The position numbers were made by a program, and so were the translations under genes. Below, piece after piece: positions 15,291 through 22,755 of a DNA stretch of 23,811 nt. The DNA comes from an uncultured Chlorobiaceae bacterium. GTDB lineage: Bacteria > Bacteroidota > Chlorobiia > Chlorobiales > Chlorobiaceae. The notes under the pieces were generated by a model. It saw nothing but the letters and a program-made list of their open reading frames with translations, was not told where the DNA came from and did not search any database. Each line of letters opens with the position of its first letter. Position 1 is the first letter of the stretch. The stretch is from assembly GCA_903874585.1 (NCBI GenBank), contig CAIQSY010000104.1:1-23811 (forward strand). The letters run 5' to 3'.

Positions 15291-16274
15291 ATGCAGGACT
15301 CAACGGCAAAACCCATCAAGATTTTTGCGGGACGCAGTAACCCGGCGCTCGCTGAAAAAATTGCAGCATACCTTGGCATACCTCTTGGCAATGCGAAAAT
15401 CGAAAATTTTTCGGACGGCGAAATTTCGGTCAATTTTTTTGAGTCAATCCGCGGATCAGATCTTTTCATTGTCCAATCCACCAATCCACCAGGCGATAAC
15501 CTGATGGAGATGCTCATCATGATTGATGCCGCACGCCGCTCATCCGCGGCAAGAATTACCGCCGTCATGCCTTATTACGGTTATGCCCGCCAAGACCGCA
15601 AAGATCGTCCCCGCGTTGCTATTACCGCCAAACTTGTTGCCAACCTCCTTACTCAAGCTGGTGCAAACCGAATCCTCACCATGGATTTGCACGCCCCGCA
15701 AATTCAGGGATTTTTTGATATTCCATTTGATCATCTCTACTCAAGTGTTGTGCTGATTAATGACATCCGCCACAGAGCTTTTCACGATAATCTTGTCGTT
15801 GCATCTCCTGATGTTGGTGGCGTAAAGCTTGCAAGAAAATTTGCTGAAGAGCTGGGTACCGATCTTGTTATTGTCGATAAACGACGACCAGCCGCTAATG
15901 TAGCTGAAGTCATGAACATTATTGGCGATGTTAGCGGGAAAAATGTACTGCTGGTTGATGATATGATCGACACGGCAGGAACCATTGTCAATGCGGCTAA
16001 AGCCATCCGCGAGAAAGGTGGTCTCAAGATTTACGCGGCTGCAACACACCCTATTCTTTCAGGACCGGCTATTGATCGCATTAATGCCTCGGTGCTTGAG
16101 AAGGTGATTGTTACCGATTCGGTCGTCACCAATCACGCTTATTCTGAGAAAATTGAAACCGTAACAGTCAGTCACCTTGTCGGTGAAGCAATCAAACGCA
16201 TCTACGAAGATGACTCAGTAAGTTGCCTTTTCGACAGCAAAAATATTACCGAAAAACTAAAACAACTTCATTAA
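15291..16274 (+). CDS. prs: Ribose-phosphate pyrophosphokinase
   Basis: Prs makes PRPP from ribose 5-phosphate and ATP for purine, pyrimidine, His, Trp and NAD synthesis. Starting at ATG 15291 gives 327 residues beginning MQDSTAKPIKIFAGRSNP, the family's usual start; the frame is open from 15228 but the earlier codons have no family match. Motifs: FSDGEISVNFFESIRG, YGYARQDRK (ATP site), MDLHAPQIQGFFDIP (metal-binding His), DKRRP, and the PRPP loop VLLVDDMIDTAGTI. It lies 31 bases before rplY, so the two probably form a transcript, a pairing known in other bacteria. Confidence 0.96.
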   Translation: MQDSTAKPIKIFAGRSNPALAEKIAAYLGIPLGNAKIENFSDGEISVNFFESIRGSDLFIVQSTNPPGDNLMEMLIMIDAARRSSAARITAVMPYYGYARQDRKDRPRVAITAKLVANLLTQAGANRILTMDLHAPQIQGFFDIPFDHLYSSVVLINDIRHRAFHDNLVVASPDVGGVKLARKFAEELGTDLVIVDKRRPAANVAEVMNIIGDVSGKNVLLVDDMIDTAGTIVNAAKAIREKGGLKIYAAATHPILSGPAIDRINASVLEKVIVTDSVVTNHAYSEKIETVTVSHLVGEAIKRIYEDDSVSCLFDSKNITEKLKQLH

Positions 16275-16305
16275 ACACAAGCGATAAAAGAGATAAAGGA
16301 AGAGT

Positions 16306-16902
16306 ATGGAAACTATTGTATTAGCTGTAGAGCCTCGTATTGTTAAAAAAGGAGAGGCTAATAAAATTCGTAAAAATGGTGTTGTTCCCGCTGTTGTGTA
16401 CCATAAAGGCGAAGCGACCATTGCAATCAGTGTCAATGAACTGGTACTGCAAAAACTTGTACATTCTGCCGAGTCACATATTATTGATCTTCAATTCCCT
16501 GACGGCAAAATCAAGCGTTCATTTATTAAAGAGGTGCAGTTTCACCCGGTGACTGACCGCATTATTCACACCGATTTTCAGCTCTTCTCTGCTGAAGAGA
16601 TTATTGAGCTCGAAGTACCTGTTGCTGTAACAGGAGATTCTATCGGCGTTGAAAAAGGTGGTAAACTGATGATTATCCTGCATGCACTTACCGTTAAAGG
16701 TAAACCGGAAAACATGCCTGATCACGTTGTTATTGATGTTACCAATCTTGCCATTGGTCACTCGATTCACGTAAAAGAGATTCCGATGGATTCCTATACT
16801 GATCTTCAGATTATGGACGAGCCTGACACTCCGGTTATTACCGTGCTTGGTGCCAAGAAAGAGGCAGAAGAAAGTGCAGAAACAGAGGCAACGGCAAGCT
16901 AA
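16306..16902 (+). CDS. rplY: 50S ribosomal protein L25, long (CTC/TL5) form
   Basis: L25 binds 5S rRNA in the large subunit. The 198-residue protein has the N-terminal L25 domain (about 1-90: KGEANKIRKNGVVPAVVYHKG, VHSAESHIIDLQF, KEVQFHPVTDRIIHTDFQ) and the additional C-terminal TL5 beta domain (about 95-185) found in the general-stress (CTC) form, ending in an acidic tail of Glu, Ala and Ser. A good ribosome site (AAAGGAAG) precedes the ATG. It follows prs and is closed by a strong terminator. Confidence 0.96.
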   Translation: METIVLAVEPRIVKKGEANKIRKNGVVPAVVYHKGEATIAISVNELVLQKLVHSAESHIIDLQFPDGKIKRSFIKEVQFHPVTDRIIHTDFQLFSAEEIIELEVPVAVTGDSIGVEKGGKLMIILHALTVKGKPENMPDHVVIDVTNLAIGHSIHVKEIPMDSYTDLQIMDEPDTPVITVLGAKKEAEESAETEATAS

Positions 16903-16946
16903 GAGTTGCTCAACTATTGTTAAAGTAATCGGTTCTATTTATTTGC

Positions 16947-16984
16947 AAAAAGCTGCTTTTCTTCACAGAAAAGCAGCTTTTTTT
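16947..16984 (+). terminator. Strong intrinsic terminator after rplY
   Basis: AAAAAGCTGCTTTTCT (16947-16962) and AGAAAAGCAGCTTTTT (16967-16982) form a perfect 16-bp stem with a TCAC loop, running into a T tract. It ends transcription of prs-rplY. Its T run abuts the ATG at 16985 of the following permease. Confidence 0.92.
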
Positions 16985-18526
16985 ATGGTACAAAAAGATA
17001 AATTCTTTTTAACGGTTTCTACGCTTGACCGCAATTATAAGCCACTTGAAAGCCACTGGACGCTTCAACAACATTCAACGTTAGCCCTACAATCATTGAA
17101 GACAACAAAAGATTTCGGCAGCACACCTTCCCCGCGCAACGGTAAGCAACCAGCAAAAAACCTTTTTGTGATTGCTGCATTCGTCGTTTTTCTAACGATT
17201 CTGACCAATCGCCTTGATCTTGTTCTGATAAGTTTCCGTTCGCTCTTTACCTCGCTGATGCTGATGGTTTCAGCTCCTGAGGCTTTTTGGGAAATATTTA
17301 CAGCGGATATTATCGAGTTTTGGATAGGAGCACTCTACCTTATTGTGGTGCCAATTATTTTGCTGCTGCTTTTGAGAAAATCGTTCCGTAAAAAGAGTGC
17401 CGCAACAGACAAAGAGAGAAGCCTCAGCAGCATGAGCCTGCGAGCATTTATGAAGCAATCGATTGCGCTCTATGCTTCCGCCATTATTTTTGTACTCTAT
17501 TCAGCAGCTTTTCTCGCACCATTTATAGCGCCATTCAGCCCTTATGATCAGCAAGATTTTCTTGTAACGGCGTATCAGCCTCCCTTTTCAAGAGTAAATG
17601 CACTGGTGCTGAAACAACCGAAAACACTTACCATTCCAATACAGCAAGGCAATACGCCTGCAATTCACCGTGCAAACAGCCTTATCAGCGATTTTCAGGC
17701 GCTGAAAACACGCAATGAACCGCATGCTCTTCGCTTTGTGAATGAATATCATGTGAAAAGAAATAATGTTGTTTACCGTCAAGGCATTCGCACAAAAACC
17801 ATGCCAGTTGAGGAGCTTGCCAAATCTGGAAAAGGAGACATTGCTCTTACACGAACCTTTATCCTTGGAACTGATCAATATGGACGCGACATTCTCAGCC
17901 GAGTTATTTATGGCTCCAAAATTTCGCTCTCGATAGGTTTTCTGGTGGTGCTGATTTCCGTTACGCTTGGCACAGTGATCGGTGTGACTTCAGGCTATTT
18001 TGGTGGCTGGATTGACGCTGTTATGATGAGGCTTGTTGATGTGCTGATTGCGTTTCCTGCCCTGTTTCTCATTTTGATTATCATAGCCACGTTTGGCAAT
18101 TCAATTTACCTGATTGTGATAACGCTCTCGTTTACGGGTTGGATGGGAGTGGCACGTATTGTACGCAGTCAGGTGCTCTCGCTTAAAGAGCAGGAGTTCA
18201 TTCTTGCGGCAAAATCGCTTGGGCTTTCAAATCTGCGCATCATCTTCCGCCACTTGGCTCCTAATACTATGACGCCGGTCATTATTGCCGCTACGTTGCG
18301 TATTGGCAGCATTATTCTCACGGAAGCCGGTCTCTCCTTTCTTGGACTCGGCGTTCAGCCGCCGACACCAAGCTGGGGAAACATTATCAACGAAGGTCGC
18401 GACAGTTTGCTCAATTACTGGTGGATTTCAACCTTTCCGGGCATTGCTATTCTGACAACGGTAGTCTGCTTCAATCTTATTGGTGATGGGGTTCGCGACG
18501 CACTTGATCCTCGCATGAGAGGCTAA
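16985..18526 (+). CDS. DppC/OppC-family ABC permease with N-terminal extension
   Basis: The C-terminal part (about residues 285-513) is a standard peptide/nickel-type permease: GTDQYGRDILSRVIYGSKISL, five membrane helices, the EAA loop EFILAAKSLGLSNLRIIFRHLAPN that contacts the ATPase, then EAGLSFLGLGVQPPTPSWG and the DPRMRG end. Usual members are about 300 residues. Here the ATG at 16985 gives 513, with two extra membrane helices (about 58-80 and 107-130) and a long periplasmic segment between helix three and the core (about 190-285). The ATG follows the rplY terminator directly, so the true start may be further in. No partner DppB, ATPases or binding protein lie nearby, so other subunits must be elsewhere. 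Substrate unknown. Confidence 0.85.
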   Translation: MVQKDKFFLTVSTLDRNYKPLESHWTLQQHSTLALQSLKTTKDFGSTPSPRNGKQPAKNLFVIAAFVVFLTILTNRLDLVLISFRSLFTSLMLMVSAPEAFWEIFTADIIEFWIGALYLIVVPIILLLLLRKSFRKKSAATDKERSLSSMSLRAFMKQSIALYASAIIFVLYSAAFLAPFIAPFSPYDQQDFLVTAYQPPFSRVNALVLKQPKTLTIPIQQGNTPAIHRANSLISDFQALKTRNEPHALRFVNEYHVKRNNVVYRQGIRTKTMPVEELAKSGKGDIALTRTFILGTDQYGRDILSRVIYGSKISLSIGFLVVLISVTLGTVIGVTSGYFGGWIDAVMMRLVDVLIAFPALFLILIIIATFGNSIYLIVITLSFTGWMGVARIVRSQVLSLKEQEFILAAKSLGLSNLRIIFRHLAPNTMTPVIIAATLRIGSIILTEAGLSFLGLGVQPPTPSWGNIINEGRDSLLNYWWISTFPGIAILTTVVCFNLIGDGVRDALDPRMRG

Positions 18527-18556
18527 TTCGCATTGCATCAAAAGTGGTGACAGGTT

Positions 18557-18829
18557 ATGAGAAAAACAACGCAGCTCTCGCTACTGGAAAAAACAATCAA
18601 AGAGCTTGGCTACACACTCCGCTATGAAAAAGGCAATTTTCTTGGCGGAGCATGCCGCATACGAGATGATAACGTGGTCGTGGTCAACAAATATCTCCCT
18701 TTGGAAGGGAAAATTTATACACTCGCGCTGGTTGTCAGCACCATCAATCCACCCGCACTTGCACCAGAAATTATCAAAATAATCGATGCAATGGTTGAGA
18801 ACAATTTGTTTACAAAAGCTCGAAGCTAA
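18557..18829 (+). CDS. Small conserved-looking protein, function unknown
   Basis: A 90-residue soluble protein beginning MRKTTQLSLLEKTIKELGYTL, with a strand-rich middle (LRYEKGNFLGGACRIRDDNVVVVNKYLPLEGKIYTLA) and a C-terminal helix (EIIKIIDAMVENNLF). It has no signal peptide, membrane segment or metal motif. It sits 30 bases after the DppC-type permease and may share its transcript. Its stop overlaps the stop of the converging fluoride antiporter gene. I do not recognise the family, but the codon pattern and clean start look like a real gene. Confidence 0.7.
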   Translation: MRKTTQLSLLEKTIKELGYTLRYEKGNFLGGACRIRDDNVVVVNKYLPLEGKIYTLALVVSTINPPALAPEIIKIIDAMVENNLFTKARS

Positions 18830-20079
18830 TTGCTTCTCCTGCCTTCCAGCATCTGACGATATTTACCAGAACCAATGCGCTGCGCACTATAAATGCCCGT
18901 ATGTCCGGAAAAGAGATAACTGACAATACAGGCTAATGCTGCGAATGGACCAATTTCTGGACCAAACAATTCAATTGCCATAACTGTTGAGGCTAACGGT
19001 GTGTTCGCTGCACCTGCAAACACGGCAACAAAACCAATACCCGTGAGCAATGAATACGGAAGCTGCAACAGCGGTGCCAAGGTGTTGCCTAAGGTGGCGC
19101 CAATAAAAAACAGTGGCGTCACTTCTCCACCCTTGAAACCAGTTCCTAACGAAGTAACAGTAAACACCATTTTCCCCAGAAAATCCCAAGGCGCTATTGG
19201 TTGATGAAATGCCTCGACAATAACCGGAATACCAAGCCCTATATAGCGTTGTGTTCCAAAAGCCCATACTGCAACGGCAACAACAAGACCACCAAGAAAC
19301 GGACGTAGCGGAGCATAGCGAACTTTTCGTTTCATAAAAGCCGCAATACCATGGGTGGTGTTTGCAAATATCATACCGGTCAAGCCAAAAATAATGCCGG
19401 CGGCAACCACCGAAATCACACTCCAGAACGCTATTGGTGCCATACCTGTCATCAGATAATGCGTATGCTGAACACCCCATGCCAAACCAACCTGATCGGC
19501 AGCAATAGCCGCCATAAAGCATGGAAAAATAGCATCGTAACGCATTCGACCAATGGCAAGCACTTCCAGCCCGAAAATTGCGCCAGCAAGTGGCGTCCCA
19601 AAAACTGATGCAAAACCTGCGCTAATTCCTGCCATAAGCAAAATACGCCGATCGGCAGGACTCATACGAAACACGTAGGTCAATTGATCTGCCAAGGTGC
19701 CGCCCATTTGCACGGCAGTGCCTTCGCGTCCGACCGAGGCTCCAAACAGATGCGAAATAATAGTCCCAAGAAGCACTAAAGGTACCATACGCAATGAAAT
19801 CACCTTTTTGGGATCGTGGATTTCATCGATCAGCAGATTATTGCCTGCCTCAACGAGTTTACCTTGATGCAGATAAAGCCAACCAACCGCAAATCCTGCG
19901 AGAGGCAGCAGCCAGATAATCCATGAATGTGCCGCGCGAAAGCGTGTGGCAAAATCAAGAGAAAAGAGAAAAAAAGCAGATGCCGTACCAGCAAAAAGGG
20001 CAATAACGCCAGCAATAAAACTCCACTTGCCAATAGAGGGTAGTAAATCGATCTGTTCGGAAAATTGATGACGTTTCAT
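18826..20079 (-). CDS. CLC-F-type fluoride/proton antiporter
   Basis: A 417-residue CLC-family membrane protein starting at ATG 20077-20079 (the frame also has a TTG at 20088). The usual chloride-channel GSGIP segment is replaced by EAGNNLLIDEIHDPK (about 78-92), and the gating-glutamate motif reads GREGTAVQMGG (117 on) instead of GREGP. These are hallmarks of the CLC-F clade, which exports fluoride in exchange for protons. About ten to twelve helices are visible, including FGTPLAGAIFGLEVLAIGR and TGFKGGEVTPLFFIGATLGN. A fluoride riboswitch lies upstream on the same strand, which independently supports fluoride as the substrate. The stop overlaps the converging gene by four bases. Confidence 0.93.
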   Translation of the reverse strand: MKRHQFSEQIDLLPSIGKWSFIAGVIALFAGTASAFFLFSLDFATRFRAAHSWIIWLLPLAGFAVGWLYLHQGKLVEAGNNLLIDEIHDPKKVISLRMVPLVLLGTIISHLFGASVGREGTAVQMGGTLADQLTYVFRMSPADRRILLMAGISAGFASVFGTPLAGAIFGLEVLAIGRMRYDAIFPCFMAAIAADQVGLAWGVQHTHYLMTGMAPIAFWSVISVVAAGIIFGLTGMIFANTTHGIAAFMKRKVRYAPLRPFLGGLVVAVAVWAFGTQRYIGLGIPVIVEAFHQPIAPWDFLGKMVFTVTSLGTGFKGGEVTPLFFIGATLGNTLAPLLQLPYSLLTGIGFVAVFAGAANTPLASTVMAIELFGPEIGPFAALACIVSYLFSGHTGIYSAQRIGSGKYRQMLEGRRSN

Positions 20080-20126
20080 TGGTACCAAGTTACGAGTTGC
20101 TCGAACTGGTTCTCATTAAAGATGCA

Positions 20127-20177
20127 GCATAATACCTACAGCTCCCATGTAACCAGGTTTCTGTAGGCATCATCAGC
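20127..20177 (-). promoter_or_regulatory. Candidate expression-platform hairpin of the fluoride riboswitch
   Basis: On the minus-strand RNA, AUGAUGCCUACAG (from 20161-20173) can pair with CUGUAGGUAUUAU (from 20129-20141): 13 base pairs with two G-U, loop of 19. This uses the aptamer's 3' segment, including the AUGCC that would form the pseudoknot, so the two folds exclude each other. No U run follows, so it is not an obvious intrinsic terminator. Confidence 0.5.
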
Positions 20178-20226
20178 TCCAGCATGAAATGTCGGTAGCG
20201 GTTAAAGGAGGAATGCCATCTCCTGC
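20161..20226 (-). ncRNA. Fluoride riboswitch (crcB motif) aptamer
   Basis: Read on the minus strand, the region starts GGAGATGGCATTCCTCC (stem GGAG/CTCC), continues to AACCGC, then a second stem (GCT-CC with GG-AGC), and ends in GCTGATGATGCCTACAG. This 3' sequence is the most conserved block of the crcB motif. The first-loop GGCAT (20213-20217) complements the terminal ATGCC (20166-20170), giving the known pseudoknot. It sits about 80 bases upstream of the CLC-F gene. Fluoride binding would raise expression of the exporter. Confidence 0.93.
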
Positions 20227-20230
20227 TTGG

Positions 20231-20471
20231 ATAGTAACAAGTTTCGTGTTAAAAAAAAAGCACAACGTGTAAAGCACTTCCTTCCAAAAATTATTTTTCA
20301 TTCTTGAAAAAAGATGAGCAATCAGCTTTTTTTTTACCGTACTTATTAATAATGTTTTATCTAAAGACAAATGGTGGTTAAAACTGCGACAAACCTTCAA
20401 CCCTACAAAAAGAAAAAAATTTTATCTTTTTTATTCATAATGACTTATCCTCTTTATTACTGGATTTTACC
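20231..20471. other. AT-rich divergent gap before the STAS gene
   Basis: This stretch lies between the riboswitch and the STAS gene and must hold both promoters. It is rich in A and T runs (A9 near 20251, T9 near 20327). I see no convincing box pairs, no hairpin with a T tail and no coding frame of note. Confidence 0.5.
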
Positions 20472-21068
20472 ATGAAGCACTCAGTAACAACACGCAAGGA
20501 GTTGACAATTCTGAAGATTGAGGAAGAGGTGTTTGATTTTCGGCATAAAGCCGCTTTCAGCGCTGCTATTGATCTCATGGTCAACACAGAACACACCAAA
20601 AACCTTATTGTTGATTTCTCACAGGTAAAAGCCATTGATTCATGCGGTATCAGCTCTATGCTGATGGCTCACCAACTGGCAAATCAATCACATGGACTCG
20701 CAATTTTTGTCGCCCTCTGCAAGCAAATCAAAGACCTTCTAAAACTGACCAATCTCGATAAACAGCTTTATATTTTTTCATCTATCAATGAGGTGATGAC
20801 GCTTATTGAGCCTGCTATGAAAAATAAACGGCATAGCAGGACCAAATCGGTATCACCGGTAGATGAGATTATTGATGAGTTACTAAGTACTGAGATTGAC
20901 CTGGTTGTTCCACCTGATCTCCACGATGACCATTTGGTGGAGAGCCTTGATGAACCTCTTGATGATGCTGATAAGGACAACGAAGAAGGCGAAGAGGTGA
21001 GCGATCATCAAGAAAAAGAGGTGAGCCCAAAAAAGAGCAGACGCACCAGTCGATCCAAAAAAGCGTGA
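20472..21068 (+). CDS. STAS-domain protein with charged C-terminal tail
   Basis: Residues 1-115 form a STAS domain, the fold of anti-sigma-factor antagonists such as SpoIIAA/RsbV: an early TTRKELTILKIEEEVFDF strand, NLIVDFSQVKAIDSCGISSML, and later LCKQIKDLLKLTNLDKQLYIFSSI. Ser57 in IDSCGIS occupies the position phosphorylated by the partner kinase in the usual DSSG/DSTG motif. Residues about 120-185 are very acidic with repeated Asp/Glu clusters, and the end is basic (KKSRRTSRSKKA). That bipolar tail is unusual for the family. No anti-sigma kinase or sigma factor lies nearby, so the partner is elsewhere or the role differs. Confidence 0.82.
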   Translation: MKHSVTTRKELTILKIEEEVFDFRHKAAFSAAIDLMVNTEHTKNLIVDFSQVKAIDSCGISSMLMAHQLANQSHGLAIFVALCKQIKDLLKLTNLDKQLYIFSSINEVMTLIEPAMKNKRHSRTKSVSPVDEIIDELLSTEIDLVVPPDLHDDHLVESLDEPLDDADKDNEEGEEVSDHQEKEVSPKKSRRTSRSKKA

Positions 21069-21075
21069 ATTCTAA

Positions 21076-22329
21076 TTACTGATAAAGCAATGGTGCCGCA
21101 AGCATTGAAACACGAAATTGTTCAACCTGACGGCGACTTTCTGCTATAATAGTATCAATCGGCTGTTGTTGTATAATCATCTGACTGAAAAGAGGTGTAC
21201 CTGCAAGTTTATCGAAAAAATATCTCCCGTTACAAATCCCTGTTTTTTCAGGATAAAGGCGCTGAAGCTCAAGCAGAAGTGCTGTTGCTGTTCTGAATGG
21301 GTCGAATGTTCGTCGGTCAGTCACCGTCAGCTTTAAACCATAGCAAACCTGCCCGCTGAATTTTCTAAAACGGGAAGTAAACTCCACCTGTGCAAAAGAG
21401 ACTCCCATTAAATTGTAACTCTTCACAGCGTTGAGAAGCTCTTCACTCTTGATGAATGGCGCTCCAAACTGCAGAAATGGTGCGTCCGTACCACGCCCTT
21501 CGCTTACCGCAGTTGCTTCAAGAAAAACCGTCGCGGGATAGACTATTGCTGTCTCAACATTTTTAATATTGGGAGATGGCGTTCTAAAGGTAAACCCATC
21601 CTGCTCATCGCCAAATTTCTGCCGTACATAACCCTGCATGGGAATAACACGAAGATCCAGCTTTTTGTAACGCTGCTGCTTGAGTAATAAGGCAATTTCC
21701 CCTACCGTCATACCGTGAATAAAGGGAACATCGACGGCTCCCACAAATGACTCATAACCAGGCTGTACCATAAAACCACTTTGTGCAAGTGGCGCTATCG
21801 GATTGGGACGGTCAAGCACCATAAATGGAGTGCCTGCCTGCTCACACGCTGCCATCGCATTGTTCATCGTCGAAATGTAGGTATAGCACCGGGTGCCAAT
21901 ATCTTGCAGGTCGAAAACAAGCACATCAATCTGGCGCAACTGTTCAATCGCAGGCTTTTTGGATTCACCGTACAGTGAAAAAACAGGCAACATATCAGCA
22001 ACAAAAGCACTACCCACCTTTTTGCCAGCCTCAACATTTACGGCAAACCCATGCTCTGGTGCCATAAGAAATTTCACATCAACGCCATTACGGAGAAGAA
22101 GTGCATAGTTTGCCTCTCCATGACGCGTTACCCCCACAGCATTCGTGATCAACCCAACACGCAAGCCGGACAGCTCCTTGCAACAAGAGACTTCAAGGCG
22201 ATCAATACCACATAGCAATTCAGCCGCTGATACAACAGGGATACTCCATGAAGCGATAGTAATGAGAACGGCAACAAGAGAAGTAAACAGCGTTTTTCGG
22301 AAAGGTGAAGAGTACATCATAGATAACAT
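21076..22329 (-). CDS. namZ: DUF1343 / NamZ-type exo-beta-N-acetylmuramidase
   Basis: The frame opens at TTG 22332; I use the ATG at 22327-22329 (417 residues), though ATGs at 22315-22320 are also possible. A signal peptide (TLFTSLVAVLITIASWSIPVVSA) indicates export. The mature part has family motifs: LRVGLITNAVGVTRHG, FLMAPEHGFAV, DVLVFDLQDIGTRCYTYISTM, MVLDRPNPIA, EGRGTDAPFLQFGAPFI. NamZ enzymes remove terminal MurNAc from peptidoglycan fragments, feeding cell-wall recycling. It is the last gene of a minus-strand run with a small unknown gene (gap 5 bases) and the Na+/H+ antiporter. Confidence 0.87.
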   Translation of the reverse strand: MLSMMYSSPFRKTLFTSLVAVLITIASWSIPVVSAAELLCGIDRLEVSCCKELSGLRVGLITNAVGVTRHGEANYALLLRNGVDVKFLMAPEHGFAVNVEAGKKVGSAFVADMLPVFSLYGESKKPAIEQLRQIDVLVFDLQDIGTRCYTYISTMNNAMAACEQAGTPFMVLDRPNPIAPLAQSGFMVQPGYESFVGAVDVPFIHGMTVGEIALLLKQQRYKKLDLRVIPMQGYVRQKFGDEQDGFTFRTPSPNIKNVETAIVYPATVFLEATAVSEGRGTDAPFLQFGAPFIKSEELLNAVKSYNLMGVSFAQVEFTSRFRKFSGQVCYGLKLTVTDRRTFDPFRTATALLLELQRLYPEKTGICNGRYFFDKLAGTPLFSQMIIQQQPIDTIIAESRRQVEQFRVSMLAAPLLYQ

Positions 22330-22334
22330 CAAAT

Positions 22335-22721
22335 TTATAAATCAAAAGGATCATTCACCAACTCAAAAAATATATCTCTCTTCTCCTCACCAAAATGAAT
22401 TTTGATATAAAAGAGATTGTCTTTATTGAAAATATCAGCACCTTTTTCAGCCGCATGAAGAATAATATGCCCTTTATGATGACCAAGCTCTTTTGCAAGA
22501 TCGCTCCATTTTCGGAATACCAGATTCGTATATGACTCCCCCTCTCTTATACCTAAAACTTCAGCATCAGCAAGATCGCTGATAACGTCGGGAGTAGCAA
22601 GTAATGACATCTCTTTACCAAGCCAGATGGTGATAATTTCACAATGAAAAGGGAGAAAAAGAGAGTTTTTCAGACAAAACCCGTGCTTTTCTTGCCTGAT
22701 AGCCTCAACAAAACTTTTCAT
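22335..22721 (-). CDS. Small protein of unknown function
   Basis: I start at ATG 22719-22721 (128 residues; a TTG three codons upstream is possible). It begins MKSFVEAIRQEKHGFCLKNS, with a mixed alpha/beta pattern (EIITIWLGKEMSLL, LVFRKWSDLAKELGHHKGHIILH, NLFYIKIHF) and the end FFELVNDPFDL. There is no signal peptide or membrane helix. It lies between the NhaD-type antiporter (gap 34 bases) and the DUF1343 gene (gap 5), so all three may share a transcript. I do not recognise the family. Confidence 0.7.
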   Translation of the reverse strand: MKSFVEAIRQEKHGFCLKNSLFLPFHCEIITIWLGKEMSLLATPDVISDLADAEVLGIREGESYTNLVFRKWSDLAKELGHHKGHIILHAAEKGADIFNKDNLFYIKIHFGEEKRDIFFELVNDPFDL

Positions 22722-22755
22722 AAGAGCCAATTAAAATGAAGCAATAAAGCGATAT

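Noticed and set aside
18971..19522. 183-codon minus-strand frame inside the CLC-F gene
   Set aside because: Out-of-frame shadow of the antiporter, rich in Cys and Trp, with no family match.
20079..20088. 10-base palindrome TTGGTACCAA at the CLC-F start codon
   Set aside because: Short palindromes of this size occur by chance, and no second copy or link to the riboswitch hairpin was seen.
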